A stretch of DNA of 64,000 nt from the NCBI GenBank assembly GCA_039881045.1, contig JAYWVB010000056.1:145971-209970 (forward strand). The letters run 5' to 3'. This DNA is from Chaetomium olivaceum (Eukaryota > Ascomycota > Sordariomycetes > Sordariales > Chaetomiaceae). A program made the translations under genes and the position numbers. The notes below the pieces were generated by a model. The model saw only the letters and a program-made list of their open reading frames with translations. It did no database searches and was not told where the DNA came from. This document shows positions 34,947-47,963 of this stretch, piece after piece (within the stretch, counting starts at the first letter, position 1; each line of letters begins with the position of its first letter).

Positions 34947-36275
34947 GTTGACGTAGGATTCAGCATCGATGAGTCACCTTATAAGTACCGTAGTTTTGCT
35001 TTGGAAGAGTAATGAGATCGAGTGAGGGTGTAACCCGACACGAAGGAAGCAGAGAAACCAGGTGGGAGATAGAAATTAGTCGAGCTCTGGTCGGTGATGT
35101 TGGAGAAAGATCGAAGTGGCCAAGAGACAGCGGCCTGACAGGTCTAAGAGGTCTGGTGACACCACACAGTCCAACTCGAGGCAAACGGCGGTCCCCCAGG
35201 TTGGGGCGGGAGTGCCTTGCTGCTTCTGCAGCCAGGGGTGACTCGACATCCCAGTCTGGGCAAGCTGTGTGCTCCCATTCGCTGCTGTGGCATTGCTTCG
35301 CCTCGAATCGCGATCCGCGGTGGCGGACTGGCAGACCCAGCCAAGCCATCTCCGACCAACTACCGGGGTCAAAAGTATGGTCTGCATGCGAAACCGCAGG
35401 AAAGGTCCCTCGAGGGGTCCCCATTGATTTCTGAAGCCGCCAAGCTAGTGCCGTACGGGTGGGGGATGCTTCGGGATTTGACGGCGAACACTTCACTCAG
35501 CATGTGGCCTAACGTCAATTAGTGTGTTCCTGGTGCAGAACCTGCAGATGCCCGCCTGCGGTCTACGGGCCGTGGGCCAGTAACATGCGGGCCAGCCGTT
35601 AAAGTATGGATCTCGTCAAAAACACTGGCTCTCGTTTAACGACTCGACTGCTAGATAGCCTCGACTTTTTTGATAAAGCGGTGGGGGATGCGTTGGCTTG
35701 CTCCATCCCTAGATTGCCCTAGGTACCAGTAAGGTTGTAATCGGATGCACAAGGAAGCCGCCCATACCGCCGGCAGGTTACAATGGGGTACTTGAAAGTG
35801 CATGGTTAGGTTTACTCGTTAGGTTATTCGTTTTGTGCCCAACTTGATGTATCCCAAAATGGTCTGATCCGAAAGGGACAATGTTTGCGGATGCAAGAGT
35901 ATTGGTGTTCCTGGATACCTAAGGTACATGTACCTTAGGGACGGGAGTGTGTTGGATGGAATGCGATCCGAGGAACACCTCATCGTGGGGGAAGAAAGTG
36001 GCAGGTGGGCCCAACCAGACAAAAACGCTGCCACCATTGGCTGCGGTGCATTTGAGTCTGTGCTCTCAACCCCAGCTGCTGCCGGCCGAAGAAGCGACAG
36101 ACCGGAGGGGCCTGGACCTGCAGGACAGCCCGATGCTTCAACGGCCAAACAATTTCGCGGCACTTGGAACACGACACTTCATGCAACCTACCTTACTGGA
36201 GGAGGTCTGGACGAGCCCACCGAGGAACCGTCTACACTATTTTGGACTCTCTCTCGAGATGAGTTCAGGGACGCT
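34947..36275. other. shared upstream region, with 22-bp palindrome
   Basis: No coding region accepted between the divergent lipase and FHIP-like genes. It contains the perfect palindrome at 35918-35939. Confidence 0.55.
35918..35939. repeat. perfect 22-bp palindrome
   Basis: CCTAAGGTAC then ATGTACCTTAGG reads identically on both strands. It belongs to the TAGGTAC-type words scattered in gene-free gaps of this window. Confidence 0.9.
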
Positions 36276-39200
36276 ATGGATTTTGTAAGTGATTGGATTG
36301 TCCCCGTTAAAATAAATCTAGGACCAGATGGATGCGATGCTGCGAGATGGCAGGCAGCTCGAAGTACCTTAGTTACCGGATCGATCCGCTAATTTAAACA
36401 CCCGAATTTCCAGTGGTCGCGCCTCCTAGCACACACGCCGCTGTCGTCGGCTAGTTCCCGCAAGGACTTTGCGAAGGATCCCGCCCGTCGCCTACATCGG
36501 TTCGAGAAGGAGTACAGCCAGCTGCTGGTGAGCATGGTCAAGGTTATGGAAAACGGCAGCCCGAAGCTGACATCCCCAGCACGCATGGCGAAACTCGTCC
36601 AACCTTGCCCACGACGATGAAGCCGCTGAACATATCGAGATCCGTCTCCAGGAATTAACGAACCTCCTCAACGACGAGTCCCGCCGACCGCTACCTCATC
36701 CCTGCATCTCCTTCGCAGCCACCAAACAAGTTTACATCCCCGTGGCCAAAATCGCAACGAGCTCCCTCAATGAGTGGATCATCAAGGAAGCCGTCCTCTT
36801 CTTTGCGAGCCTGATAGAGAGCGAGGAGGAGGCCTTTGTAGAGAATGAAACCTTCGCCGCTAGTTTGACGAACCTGCTGGTTCGGATCACCGGCGCTAAC
36901 AGCATCCGTCTCGGGGCCGATACCGAAGCCCGCGTCGTCGAGTTGGCTTTCAACATCACTACCAAGATCCGCCTGGACCCAGAGATCCTGACTGCCTGGT
37001 TCAAGTCTCAACAGCATGGCCCGTCAGACACAAAACAACTGGACCACCGCGAGAAGTTTGCAGGGAGGACACAGAAGCAGGACTTCCCCCTGTTCTACCT
37101 GTTAATGGATTACATCCACCATGAGGGCAAGATTGGCGACTTTGCAAGGACCGGCCTGCTCTACATTATTGAAGCTGCTTCGAGCTCGGTCCCGCTAGAA
37201 CAGTGGATTGTGGAAAGCGATCTATCGACCTTGATGGCAACGGGTTTAGGCGCTCTGTATAGTCAACTGAGCCGCAAGCTTGTAATCGATCACCTCCCCA
37301 ACGAACTTCCCCCCATTCTCGCCTTCTCCGACTACCAACATCCCAAGTCCAACTACGAGGTTGTCAGCTCCTGTTCTTTCCAGTTCCAGTCACACCTGGA
37401 CACATTTTTGTCCCACCTCCTTTTTTGGCAGGATGTCTTGAACCACTGCAGGTCTGTTGAGGTCAAGTCAACTCTACTGGAGCATTTCCAGGTCATCTTC
37501 TTGCAACAGCTATTGTAGGTGCCCTCGCCCGTTCCATCTAACTATCTCTTGCTCACCACTTCCTAGATACCCCTCTCTCCTCGAATCATCCGATGTCGAC
37601 GGCGGCTCATCCGTTGCTGTATTGACCTACCTCCGCCGTATCCTGGAATCGCTAGATCACCCTGACATGGTCAACCTCATCCTCCACTACCTGCTCGGCC
37701 TGCCTGACCTTGTGGGCTCCGTCAAATCCACCACCGTAGATGTCGTGAGCGCCGCCCGTAAGCGCAAGTCGATGGACCTGGCCACCATGATGGCCTCCAA
37801 GGGAGAGGCCGCCGCAGACCCGTTGCTGTTCAATCTCGTCGATCTCATCCTGGCTTGTCTTCGGTCGCAGAACAACCAAACAGTTTACGTCACTCTCCAG
37901 TTGGTGTCGGTGATTCTTAAGAGGCATCACCGATACGCAGTGATCACTTTGCTGTACACCGAAGGCGTCCTCGGGGAGTCTCATCACAGGACATCAGGCG
38001 CCCACCAACAGGAAGTCGAGTACTTGATGTCCTTGGCAGGGAGCATCGGAGGAGAGGATAACTTTGACGAGATCTACGATAATATCCTGAAGGACACTTT
38101 GTTACGGTTGGAAAACCACCCCTGTTCCATCAAGCTGGTTACGCCGAAAACATCAACGCACAACCACAAACTCCCCGCTGTCCCCGACTCTCTTCCCGGC
38201 GCGCCGAGAGACGTCCGGTCTCACACCCTTCATCCGAGTGATCCCCTGCTCAACATCGTTCTGGACCGGCTGGACACCTTTTTCCTCAACTCCGTCGACA
38301 CAAACCTTGCCTTGACGGAAGCCATCTTCGACCTCGCCGTGTGCGGCTTCATGCACCTCGAAGGTTGGTTCATGCGGAATCCACTAAACTACGTCTATGA
38401 AGAGGAGGACGACAGCCCTCCGCTACCCGAGCCCCCGTTGGACCCCGAATCGCAAGAGTATATTGAGTACAAGCAGATGCAATCGATGCAGGAAGCTCGC
38501 CGCCGCCCGAGGTGGGTCCAGTCGGCCCTTCCTCGCCTGCTCAAGATACTGCAGACACTCTGCGACCAGGTCGCCGGCTACCGGGAAACCGTCCCGCGCT
38601 TTGACGATCTGTTGCAACAACGTCGTGAGGCCTTCCAAATAGCAGATTCTGCCAGCCAACCCCTTCCTCTCCATCCTCCTCGAACTAGAACGCCGGTCTC
38701 TTCGACGGCCGGCACCGCCACCCCAGTACAGAACGGACCGTTATCTACACCGATGAAGGTCGTGACACGTCCCGTGAGCGTCCCTCTGGGCTGGAGGTTT
38801 TTGCTCAGCGTCTTTTTTCCGAGCTAAGCACGCCTACCCGTTCCGGCAGCCCACAGAGCCGAAAGGAAGGAAAACGGGTAGTTTCAGACCGCTCTACGCC
38901 CGTTTCCTTCCCATCTGCCGACACACCTCTACATCTGCCGCCACCGCAAATCGGTCGGTCCTTCTCCCCCAGAAGCCCGTCCCCTTCCAACATACCCGGG
39001 GGTGGCCACTGGGACCACGGTAAACCTGACGCCTTTGCAAGCCAAGCGAAAGCATTCCAGGCCATCGACCAGAGCATCCTTGCGCGGCGCGTCGGCGTCC
39101 CCGACGTCAAGACATCCGAGAAGTCGATCGAGCCGATCGGCCTAAGCTTTGATAGACAGCGCACAGCCGGCGGGGTATCTTCGGCAGACGAGAAATACGC

Positions 39201-39471
39201 TGCCGACGAGGAGGAGGCCAAAGCAGAGGAGGGCGGTGGCGAGGACGCGCTTCTTGCGCCGTCGGAAGACGGCGAGCAGACAGATGACGACGACTGTGAT
39301 GGTGGTGCCGCTGTGACCGGGGAGGGCGAGCCGGGGACGCCGACCGTCGACAGGTCGGTGTCGGTGTCGCATGTGCTGACGAATGTGATTGTGCTGCAGG
39401 CTTTCTTGTTTGAGCTCGCTAGTGTGGTGCAGGTGCGCGCTGGCTTGTTTGGCGAGGTGCGGTTTGCTTAG
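36276..39471 (+). CDS. FHIP/RAI16-like protein (FTS-Hook-interacting family), with one frame break
   Basis: Exons 36276-36284 (MDF only), 36414-36527, 36580-37514 and 37567-39471. All phases agree if one base is missing near 38757 (ATGAAGG context), giving about 987 residues. The N-terminus MDFWSRLLAHTPL and the helical-repeat body (LPHPCISFAATKQVYIPVAK, FPLFYLLMDYIHHEGKIGDFART) match the RAI16/FHIP family. It has a late conserved tail with LTNVIVLQAFLFELASVVQV. Animal FHIPs join FTS and Hook adaptors to dynein for early-endosome transport; Aspergillus FhipA has this role. Between about residues 700 and 880 is a Ser/Pro- and acidic-rich linker. The 9-nt first exon is easily missed. The break lies in the linker, far from the conserved ends. 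Confidence 0.85.
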
Positions 39472-40619
39472 GAGGCGGACGGGGGTGGTGGTGGTGGTGA
39501 TGCTTTAGAGGATAGGACATGCCGGGATACATTAGTGGGACATGTGGTATCGTCGTTGGTTGAGGATGGCAGGAACAGGGATAGGGACTGGTTAGGCCCT
39601 GCGTTTGATGCGGGAGACGTGTTGAGAGGGTTGCTTGGGCTCTGTTCGTGAGCACTTGAGCCAGGACGTAGAGGAAAGAGGTAGGCTTGGGATCTTGGGG
39701 TGCATTGCTTGGTGTTAGTGGATTGCTGGTATTGTTGACGCGGAGTTAGTTATTACGTGACATGGCGCTTGCATACTATCGAGTTGAAGCTTCCCCGGTT
39801 CTTTTGCGACCCGTGTTCTACGAGGGGCTTATGAATCTCCATTATATCACGCGCCGGCAGCTAGACGCCAACTTCCCGCGGCAATGAAGACGCCTATGAA
39901 TATCATTATAGAATACCCTCTTTTTTGACGGGGTTGAGCAACTCACTGTCGCCGGCCGTCGGTCTAATAAACATGGGGGGTCGTTCCAGCCTCTTACCTC
40001 AAAGCTTCGAGAAGATTTCGCCCCGTCTTCTAGAAAGCCATCAGGTTGCATTTTGACGCATACCCTCCCTACCCCTGAGCTTCGGAGTTGGAACCGAACC
40101 GGGTTTCACCAACCGCCATCATCAATCCCAAGGTCGCATCAAATCCTGTCAATACCTGCATGAGGCCGCGGGGTTTGGTAGGTTCAATTGAAGGTCAAAT
40201 GAAGAATGTCAAACTCCAAGCCAACAACGCATGATGATGCATTGACTAAAGTCATAGTTACAGTGAGGAAGCGTGGTGGTTGTGTGGTTCAGGGGTAACA
40301 GTCCCGGGCTGAAACGCGCAAGATCGACGACACCAGATCGTCTCATCTCGACACTGTCCGTTCAAGCGAGTCGAAAACTTGGGAATGCACGCTCACGTTC
40401 GTACGCAGCTTCAGAGAGGCGCGGATGTGGTCGGCCCGTACCCGGCGTGGTCTCCTCCATCAAGACTGGGGGCTATTTGATGATCTCGGGAATAGAAAGA
40501 GACTTTGTTCGTCTTTTAGGAAGAAACTTAAGGAGCATTAACTCGAATATTAGCAATCCAACTATCCAACGAGAGCTCTGACAACATCACCAAAAAACAG
40601 AATCCCAGGGTATCTCACA
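39472..40619. other. no gene recognised
   Basis: Intergenic. No coding frame accepted. The last 60 bases are the A/C-rich leader of the GH10 gene, without a clear TATA box. Confidence 0.5.
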
Positions 40620-41934
40620 ATGACGAGGTTTACAAACGCCTTGCTACTGGCATCTGGCCTGGCATCTGGCGCAACAGCGCAGAACCAGACACAGGGCGAG
40701 GGTCTACATTCACTGATGGTGGCAGCGGGCAAGCTCTATTTCGGGACAGCCATGGAGACAAACAATTTCGACGACGTCGCCTACCAGGCCATCGCGAGCA
40801 ACAAGAACGAGTTTGGCATGTTCACGCCCGAGAACTCGCAGAAATGGGAAGTGACAGAACCCACACAAAACCAATTCTCCTTCACCCAAGCAGACAGGAT
40901 CGCGGAAAGGGTCCAGTCCAACGGCCAACTCTTCCGCTGCCACACCCTCACCTGGCACTCTCAACTCCCCCCCTTCGGTACGCAAGCCCTCCCCATCTCC
41001 ATCCTCACCATGCCTAACCCAGAAGAAACCAGTCCGCAACGGCACCTGGACCCCCGAAACCCTCACCGCCGTCCTCACCGCGCACATCACCACCGTCATG
41101 CAGCACTACGCCGGCCAATGCTACGCCTGGGACGTGGTCAACGAGGCGCTCAACGAGGACGGCACGCTGCGCTCCTCCGTCTTCCTGACCACCCTCGGCG
41201 CCGCCTACATCCCGCTCTCCTTCACCATCGCCGCGCAAGCCGACCCCTCCGCCCGGCTCTACTACAACGACTTCAACCTGGAGATCACGCCCGCCAAGAC
41301 CGCCGGCGCCCTCGCCCTCGCGCAGGCCATCCTCGCCGCGGGCGCGCCCCTCCACGGCGTCGGCTTCCAAGCCCACCTCACCGTCGGCCAAACCCCGTCC
41401 CGCGCCGCCCTCGCGGCCGTCCTGACCCGCTTCGCCGCCCTCGGCCTCGAGGTCGCGTACACGGAGCTGGACATTGCGCACGCGGCGCCGCGGCTGCCCG
41501 CCGATGCGGCGGCAGACGCGCGGCAGGCGGCCGATTATGTGGCCGTGGTGGGGTCGTGTCTGGACGTGCGCGCGTGCGTGGGCGTGACGGTGTGGCAGTT
41601 TACGGACCGGTACAGCTGGGTGCCGGCGACGTTTCCGGGGAAGGGGGAAGCGTGCTTGTGGACGGAGGGGATGGAGAGGAAGGCGGCGTATGGCGCGGTG
41701 GTGGGGTTGTTGAGGGCGGCGGCAGCGGCGGGGAATAGCTCGAGGGGTGGGAGTGGTGGGGGTGGGAATGGGAACGGGAGGGTGAGTCCGAATCGGACGA
41801 ATGGCGCCGGTGAATCGGTGGCGTCGGGACGCCCGGTGTTTACGGCGCCGCCGGGGTTCAACGGTGGTGCTACGGTTTGGGGCGGGCTGGTTGGGTTGGT
41901 GTTGCCCGCTGTGGCTGCCCTGGTTCTTTTGTAG
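40620..41934 (+). CDS. GH10 endo-beta-1,4-xylanase with predicted GPI anchor
   Basis: Two exons, 40620-40977 and 41033-41934 (55-nt intron, GTACGC donor), encoding 419 residues. A signal peptide (MTRFTNALLLASGLASGATA) is followed by one GH10 barrel. It has KLYFGTAMETNNF, NSQKWEVTEP and FRCHTLTWHSQLP, then the acid/base Glu about E157 in WDVVNEALNEDG and the nucleophile about E264 in AYTELDI. WQFTDRYSWVP closes the barrel. After the catalytic domain comes a Gly/Asn/Ser-rich linker (about 60 residues) and a C-terminal hydrophobic stretch GLVGLVLPAVAALVLL. This is the profile of a GPI attachment signal, so the enzyme is probably held at the cell surface. There is no CBM1. It cleaves xylan backbones to xylo-oligosaccharides, substrates for the adjacent AA7 oxidase. 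Confidence 0.92.
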
Positions 41935-42275
41935 GAGGCCTTTTGGGTTGCAACGGGTTGTCGGAGTGGAAATAGAGAGTTGGCTGGCGTTATGGCATAG
42001 TGCGGAATGAATAGGTCCCTACCTACCGAGTTGACTTGAGTTCTGCTCAAATCTGAGTTACATGAGAGCGAGGGAAACACATATGCAAGAGAAGGGGGCT
42101 TCCCCTGACGAATGGACTGGAATATCGCCCTTGTTTGATGTTACAGTCCAGACCACCTATCGCGCCCATCTGCGGCTGTGTATCCCATGCCATGCAACCT
42201 TCTAACCCATCGGTCTTCTATAATGCCCTCTTTCCCAAATGCCCCCATGCAACAACCTCCACCGCTTCTGCAACC
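41935..42275. other. convergent 3' intergenic region
   Basis: Between GH10 (+) and AA7 (-). Nothing coding seen. Confidence 0.5.
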
Positions 42276-43886
42276 TTACACAGCAGGCAAAACGCCCTGC
42301 GGGTAGTGAAACACATCCCCCGGATCAACAGCCTTCTTGACCGCCTGCAGCTTGGCGAGGTTATCGCCCCAGTAGTTGATCTGCGCGTCCTTCTGATCAA
42401 GCCGCGAGTTCGGGTAGTTGATGTACATGCCCCAGTCGCTGCGCTCCATGCCCTGGGTGATGTTGCCAGCAAAGTTCTCCATGACGGTGTGGCCCCCGGC
42501 CGGGTACTCGCCCTTGTCGACGCGGTCGTACAGGAGGTACATCAGGAGGTAGTCGCGGTGGGCATACGACGTCGAGTCCGCGGCGGGCGTCGAGACGGCC
42601 GAGTTCTCGCCGCCGTGCAGGTCGATCTGCACGTACCAGTCCCGGGTGTTGTTCTTGGCCTGGTTGAACCAGTATCCAACAAACTTCTGTAACTGCTCGT
42701 CGTTGAGCTCCTTGGTGTACAGGCTGGTCGAGTAAAAGGTTTCGTGCTGGATGAACAAGTCAGTAGGAGCTCAGTCAGGGGCAAAACCAGCCGGGACTCA
42801 CCTCCTCGTAACCATGTCCCTGGTCAATGTTCGAACCACCACCAAAATGCTTAATCTGCTCCATCCAATCCCCCGTCTTCGCCAGCGCCAGCGTAGCATT
42901 CGTCTTAGCCACCAACGGCGCCAGCGCAGCCTGTAGGCCCGCCTTATCCCCATACCACAGCCCCTCCAGATTCACAAACCTCCTAGCAATAAACAACCGC
43001 ATATTCAGCTCCGCCGGCATGGTCTTCGCAAACTCCTGCACGGCCGTCACGCCCACCAGCGCCCTCGCCTCGGTCGGCCACTGGACAGGGGCCACGAAAT
43101 ACGTCACCTGCTCCGGCACTTCGAAAGTCTTGAGGCGGAACTCGGTCACGATGCCCATGGAGGCGCCCGCGCCGCGCAGCGCCCAGAACAGGTCGGCGTG
43201 CTCCGTCTCCGAACATTCCACCACCGTCGCGTTGGCCAGCACCACGGTCGCGCCCACCACCCAGTCCAGCGCCAGCCCGTGCGTGTGCGAGCTCATGCCG
43301 TACCCGCCGTGGAGGAGGTGGCCGCCGACGCCGACGCTGCGTTGGGGTTAGTAGATGGTCCTTTTTGTAAGGGGTTGCGATGGGTTGGATATACTCACCC
43401 GGGGCATGTCCCGTGGCTAATGGCCCTCTTCCCCTGGGTGTACAGCTCCGTAGCGAGATGCCCCAGCCGGGTACCGCCCTCGGCCGTGGCGATGCCCGTG
43501 ACGTTGTCCAACACCACCTTGTTCATGCGGCTCATCTCAATCACCAGATGCCCATCCTCGCCGCCGAGCCCAAACGACGCATAACTGTGCCCGCCGCACT
43601 TGGCCGTCGGCTTGATGCCGAACTTGTTGGCGCAAACCACGGCGTCTTGGACGTGCTGGGCCGTGGACGCCGCGACGACGGCCGTGGGCGTGTAGTTCAG
43701 GCGGAGGTTGAAGCTCGTGACGTCGATCTTGTAGTCGGGCGTCGCGGAGTCGCTGATGGGCACGCCGGCCTTGGTCAGGCAGTCGGCAAGCGTGCCGGTC
43801 TCGTTGGCGAAGCGGGCGAAAGGGGCGGCGGCATGAGAGGTCGCCGCCAGGCCCAGAAGGGCGAGGAGGGGGGTGAGGGTCTGCAT
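42276..43886 (-). CDS. AA7 FAD oligosaccharide oxidase (BBE-like, GOOX type)
   Basis: Three exons, 43886-43399, 43336-42802 and 42746-42276 (1494 nt, 497 residues), phases consistent, GTGAGT donors. A signal peptide (MQTLTPLLALLGLAATSHAA) leads into the FAD-binding half. The bicovalent FAD anchors are visible: His100 in KCGGHSYASFG and Cys161 in HGTCPGVGVGG, the pair seen in glucooligosaccharide oxidases. The substrate half has FWALRGAGASMGIVTEF, and the C-terminal BBE motif is NYWGDNLAKLQAVKKAVDPG. The enzyme oxidises the reducing-end C1 of oligosaccharides to the lactone, making H2O2. Which sugar it prefers (cello-, xylo- or chito-oligomers) cannot be read here, but the convergent GH10 xylanase makes xylo-oligomers plausible. 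It is secreted. Confidence 0.93.
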
Positions 43887-44004
43887 GGGACGCGGCTGAG
43901 GTTGGGTGTGTGACGGGTGCTATCCTTGGGGATCTCCGTGTCTCGCACCGCGTATCTGGGGCCGGGTCTGTTCGCGGGGAAGAAGTCTGGGGGGATGCAA
44001 GCCG

Positions 44005-44030
44005 GGATATAATCTATAATTATACGACTG
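44005..44030 (-). promoter_or_regulatory. possible TATA region of the AA7 gene
   Basis: An AT-rich TTATAGATTATATCC-like stretch on the minus strand about 125-140 bases upstream of the start codon. Position only; weak evidence. Confidence 0.3.
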
Positions 44031-46570
44031 CGGAGGGGCCGATGTGTCAGGGTACGGTCACTTCCTCGCCCTTATTGCTCAAGGGGCAGTAGTGACAGAC
44101 GGTGACAATGGTGCCATTCCTAGACCCAGATCGTACGGTGCTCTCACCCCCCTTATTATACCATCATCTCGCATTCTCCTCGTTCCGTCGCCCAGAGTCC
44201 GTCGTCCCAGCGGACCCATAGAATCGGATCACCTACCCTTTTGCCGCTCTGCGTTAATTTACAACCAGCATGCGTTCGGAGCAACAATGCCCTGGGACGG
44301 CTGATCCCGGGAATCCTCTTCCTCCCGCGCCTCACTGGAGGCTGAGGTCCGTTGGGGGTACGGGCGGCAAGGCCATATTAACCCGGACCTGCAGCATGGT
44401 TTAGTCGCGCTTAAAGAGAGGATCTTCAGAAGCGCAGTTTGCCGAGCTCGTTCGGGGGCGTTCCGGCTGACCACCGTTGAGGCGTGCAGCAGGAGGGCGA
44501 TCTTGTTGACGGCTTGTCGGGAAGCAATCCGGAGACAAAGATACGATCCGCGTTCTGAGGTGGGTACCGACACTTTATGTATTGCCGGGCTCCTTTAAAC
44601 CGTCATCCGTTTTCAATCTCAAAATCTCCCCGATGAGATGCTTGGCGATCGTGATATGGAGCTGAGGTGACCGGGGAAACAGGCCATTCCAATGCAACAG
44701 AATGTTCGACAACTGTTCCTTGCCGGCGGGCAGAGGTGTGTGTGACATGTTTGGACAATTCGATCAGAAGGTCAATGATCAGCTCCTTTCCCTCGGCGCG
44801 GGATGATATGAAGGCCCCTGAAGGCATATATTGCGCGGCTTGATATTATCCGGCAGTCAGCCTCCGAACAGTATGGATTGCACCTAAATATCAGGGGGAG
44901 GCCTGTCATGTTTGGGGGCGATTGTGGGGTCGAAGGAACGGATTCCGGGTGCAGCAGCCAGGAGGATGTGATGTGACTGCCGATCATGGTGCCTGAAATG
45001 GCCCAGCTGCATAGCAGGAACTGGTTGCGTGATGACAACGGCATGGTGAAGAAAAAAGATGGAGACGAAGACAGTCGAATGGTCCACCAATCAGGTAGCC
45101 GGCTCTCAAACAGATAAGCTTAAAAGTTTGTGCCCGTGGTTTGTGTGGGGGTCTTGTGCAAAAAGGAGAGTTGAATCAGGCTGCCGGGTCAAAAGATGTT
45201 GGCTGAATTTAGCCAGGGGTCAAAGGAAGATCCGATATCCAGAAAACGACAGCCTGAGTTGTGTCTCCCGGCTCTTCCTTCCGGATCATTGCCACGGCGC
45301 AAGCTGGATTTCTTAGCCAAACTCCAGATGCCAGCAGTTTGGATGGGTGGTCTTGCAGTACGTATAAAAGGACAGGGATGGTGTTAATAAATAGGTATGT
45401 TTCCATGGGATACTTCGGATTAATCTTGGCTTAGGTAGCGTACTGCCGCGAAAGACCGTGCTTCTCCCTGTATGAATATATACCAATATAGAAGGGACTC
45501 GAGCCTTCGATCAATGGAGTCCTTGCAGTCTCGAGGTCAAGTTATCCGCTAAGAACGACCAAGTCACAGCACAGAGGGAATACCGGTACTTTATTGTTTG
45601 TTATCACTCCCAGCATGAACAGGTCGGTGTGATGTAGCAGGCGATCTTTGTCGCCACTCTTAGGATTTTGACATGAGGGGTGTCTTGTTATGTAGAGGTA
45701 GCCGAGGAGCGTTGAGAGCTGCGAGAGGTGCGTGGCACTGGTGGTAACTGCTGTAGATCTAAGCACAGAAACCGGCTCGCGTTGGGCAACTTGGCGAACG
45801 AGTTAAGGACTGTATACAGTCTTCTAACAATGACCGAGGCATTTGGGCTGGGTTGATGAGCATTAGGGGGATTTGGATCCGGGCGAGAGGCAAAAGGAGG
45901 TGAGAGTAGCGAGACCTGCCGAGGTTCGGTTATAGGATTGAGGTCTCGGAACAATAGCCGTTTTGGCTTGTAGTGTTCCCGTGGACGTATGTCATGATCC
46001 GAGGTCATGAGGAGGTATCCCATGAACGTTGTCGTTGCTGTGTGTTACTTTGAGTCCTGTTTAGTAAGTTGTGGCCAATCCCAATGTTTATCCCCACCAA
46101 TCGCAAACTGCACTCCTTACGGCAAGGTCTGCCCCAAGCCCTGTGCCTGAGTCGTGTTTCACTAAACGGTGGAGCCCGGCATTTGACACCGGAGGGACCG
46201 GGCACATGGAATGTGGGACTCCTCCGGGTGCCCCAGCGCAGCGCTGGCGCCGGCACTGCAGATCCTCATCCAATCGGCGGGATTTGATGCCAGGATTCCC
46301 CATTCCAAGCATTCTTGGACCAACTGCGTTGTGAATCACAGTATCATTGGCAACTCGCCCGAGCCCGGAATCAGAATACCTCTCCGCCTCCGCCAGTCGC
46401 AACACCAGAGATGGTGAGGTTCTTGGCCCGAGATCGACACAAGGCTAGTACGATCGCGGTATGGGTTGGCCCCCCCCATTGGGACTCACCCCACGATCCG
46501 CCGCTTTGACAGAGTAAGATGAGTGAAGCATCGAAGGTTCCCAAGGGGTGGTGAAGGCTGAAGTTCGGGG

Positions 46571-46578
46571 TATAAAAA
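46571..46578 (+). promoter_or_regulatory. TATA box of the cutinase gene
   Basis: TATAAAAA in a GC-rich context, 115-122 bases before the start codon and followed by a TC-rich leader. This matches strongly inducible fungal secreted-enzyme promoters. Confidence 0.7.
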
Positions 46579-46692
46579 GGGGCCCGGAGGCATCGTCCCT
46601 CATCTTCAACTTGATGTTCGCCAGTCCTCCACTCGCTCGCTTTCTTCGACGCAGCCTTGCCCCTCGTTTGACAACGCTCGCCCACCGCAACC

Positions 46693-47474
46693 ATGAAGTT
46701 CGTCCAGATCCTCGGTGCCGCTGGCCTCGCTGCCGCGCTACCGGCCGTCACTCCCGCCAACGACATCGGCATGGCCGATGTTATGGCTCGTCAATGGGGA
46801 GGATCCATCGGCAGCAGCACCAAGAACGACCTACAGAACGGCAACTCGGGGTCTTGCCCAAGTGTCATCTTTATCTTTGCCCGGGCCTCAACTGAGCGTG
46901 GCAACATGGTACGATAAACCCTAAACTTCCCCTCTCCCTCCTTTTTACCTTTCTCGGATAGTATCTTACACGGTTACACTCCCAACAGGGCTCAAGCACC
47001 GGACCTGCCGTGGCCAGCGCGCTCTCGAGGACGTACAACGACATGTGGGTACAGGGCGTGGGTGGCCCCTACGACGCCACGCTGGGCGACAACGCTCTCC
47101 CCGCGGGTACCTCCAAGGCGGCCATCGATGAGGCCGTCAAGATGTTCACCATGGCGCACGAGAAGTGCCCCGATGCGGCCGTCGTTGCCGGCGGCTACAG
47201 CCAGGGCACGGCCGTTATGTCCAACTCGCTCGGCCAGCTGCCGGCCGAGGTCCAGGACCAGGTCAAGGGCGTCGTGCTCTTTGGCTACACCAAGAACGCC
47301 CAGAACCGCGGCAAGATCCCCAACTTCCCCGACGAGAAGCTCAAGGTCTTTTGCAACACGGGCGACCGGGTCTGCACCGGCTCCCTCGTCATCACCTCGG
47401 CCCACTTTGCCTACGGCGGCGTGGCCGCGAGCGAGGCCCCGGCTTTCCTCAAGGAGAGGATTGGCAGCGTGTAA
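46693..47474 (+). CDS. cutinase (CE5)
   Basis: Exons 46693-46908 and 46989-47474 (phase 0, 80-nt intron) give 233 residues, typical for cutinases. A signal/pro region (MKFVQILGAAGLAAALPAVT) is followed by CPSVIFIFARASTERGNMG (oxyanion region), the nucleophile motif GGYSQGTAV (S143), GDRVC (D198) and SAHFAYG (H211). These form the Ser-Asp-His triad. Cys55/Cys132 and Cys194/Cys201 fit the two conserved disulfides. It hydrolyses ester bonds of plant cutin and small esters and is secreted. A clean TATA box and a CT-rich leader precede the start. Confidence 0.95.
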
Positions 47475-47963
47475 GGGACGGAAGAATGGTGGTAGCTTGT
47501 TTAGGCATGTTTCAGTGCCTATTCAAACAGGACTTCAAGCCAATTATATCCGTTGCAAACATTGTCTCTGAAAGTTAGCTCATGCTGCAAATACGTGACA
47601 ACCAAAATATCCAGTGGGCCATCGTCATCCAGATACAAGGTGACATAATGGAGACAGAGCCGTCAAGATAGATAGGTAGACTTCTACTTGAAATTCTAAC
47701 TTGGTCTCTTCCGAGATCCCTGGGTCTGTCCATGCAGAGATGCAACCTGAGCCAGCCCTTCACTTTGCCATTACAAGCTAAGTAACCTCTCGATAGTGGA
47801 ATAGAAACACGAGCGAAGGTTGATAAAAAAGAAGAAACTAGAAAGGCTGAAATAAAAGAGTATGAAATAAGGGGATGGATGTGTTAGTTGTTACCCCTTT
47901 TCGAGAGAGTGATTCCGAGTACTACTGGTCTTCCACCGCGACCCACTAACATCCAATCAAACA
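47475..47963. other. 3' flank of cutinase gene and upstream of tRNA-Ile
   Basis: AT-rich intergenic DNA. Nothing coding seen. Confidence 0.5.

Larger units (their letters stand above)
43887..46692. other. gene-free stretch (2.8 kb), divergent AA7/cutinase promoters
   Basis: No coding region with homology. It separates two divergently transcribed secreted-enzyme genes and so probably carries their regulatory sites. I could not assign specific factor sites with confidence. Confidence 0.5.

Noticed and set aside
40280..40340. Possible tRNA-like fold before the GH10 gene
   Set aside because: A GGTTCAGGGGTAAC-like start appears, but no matching acceptor or T-arm follows.
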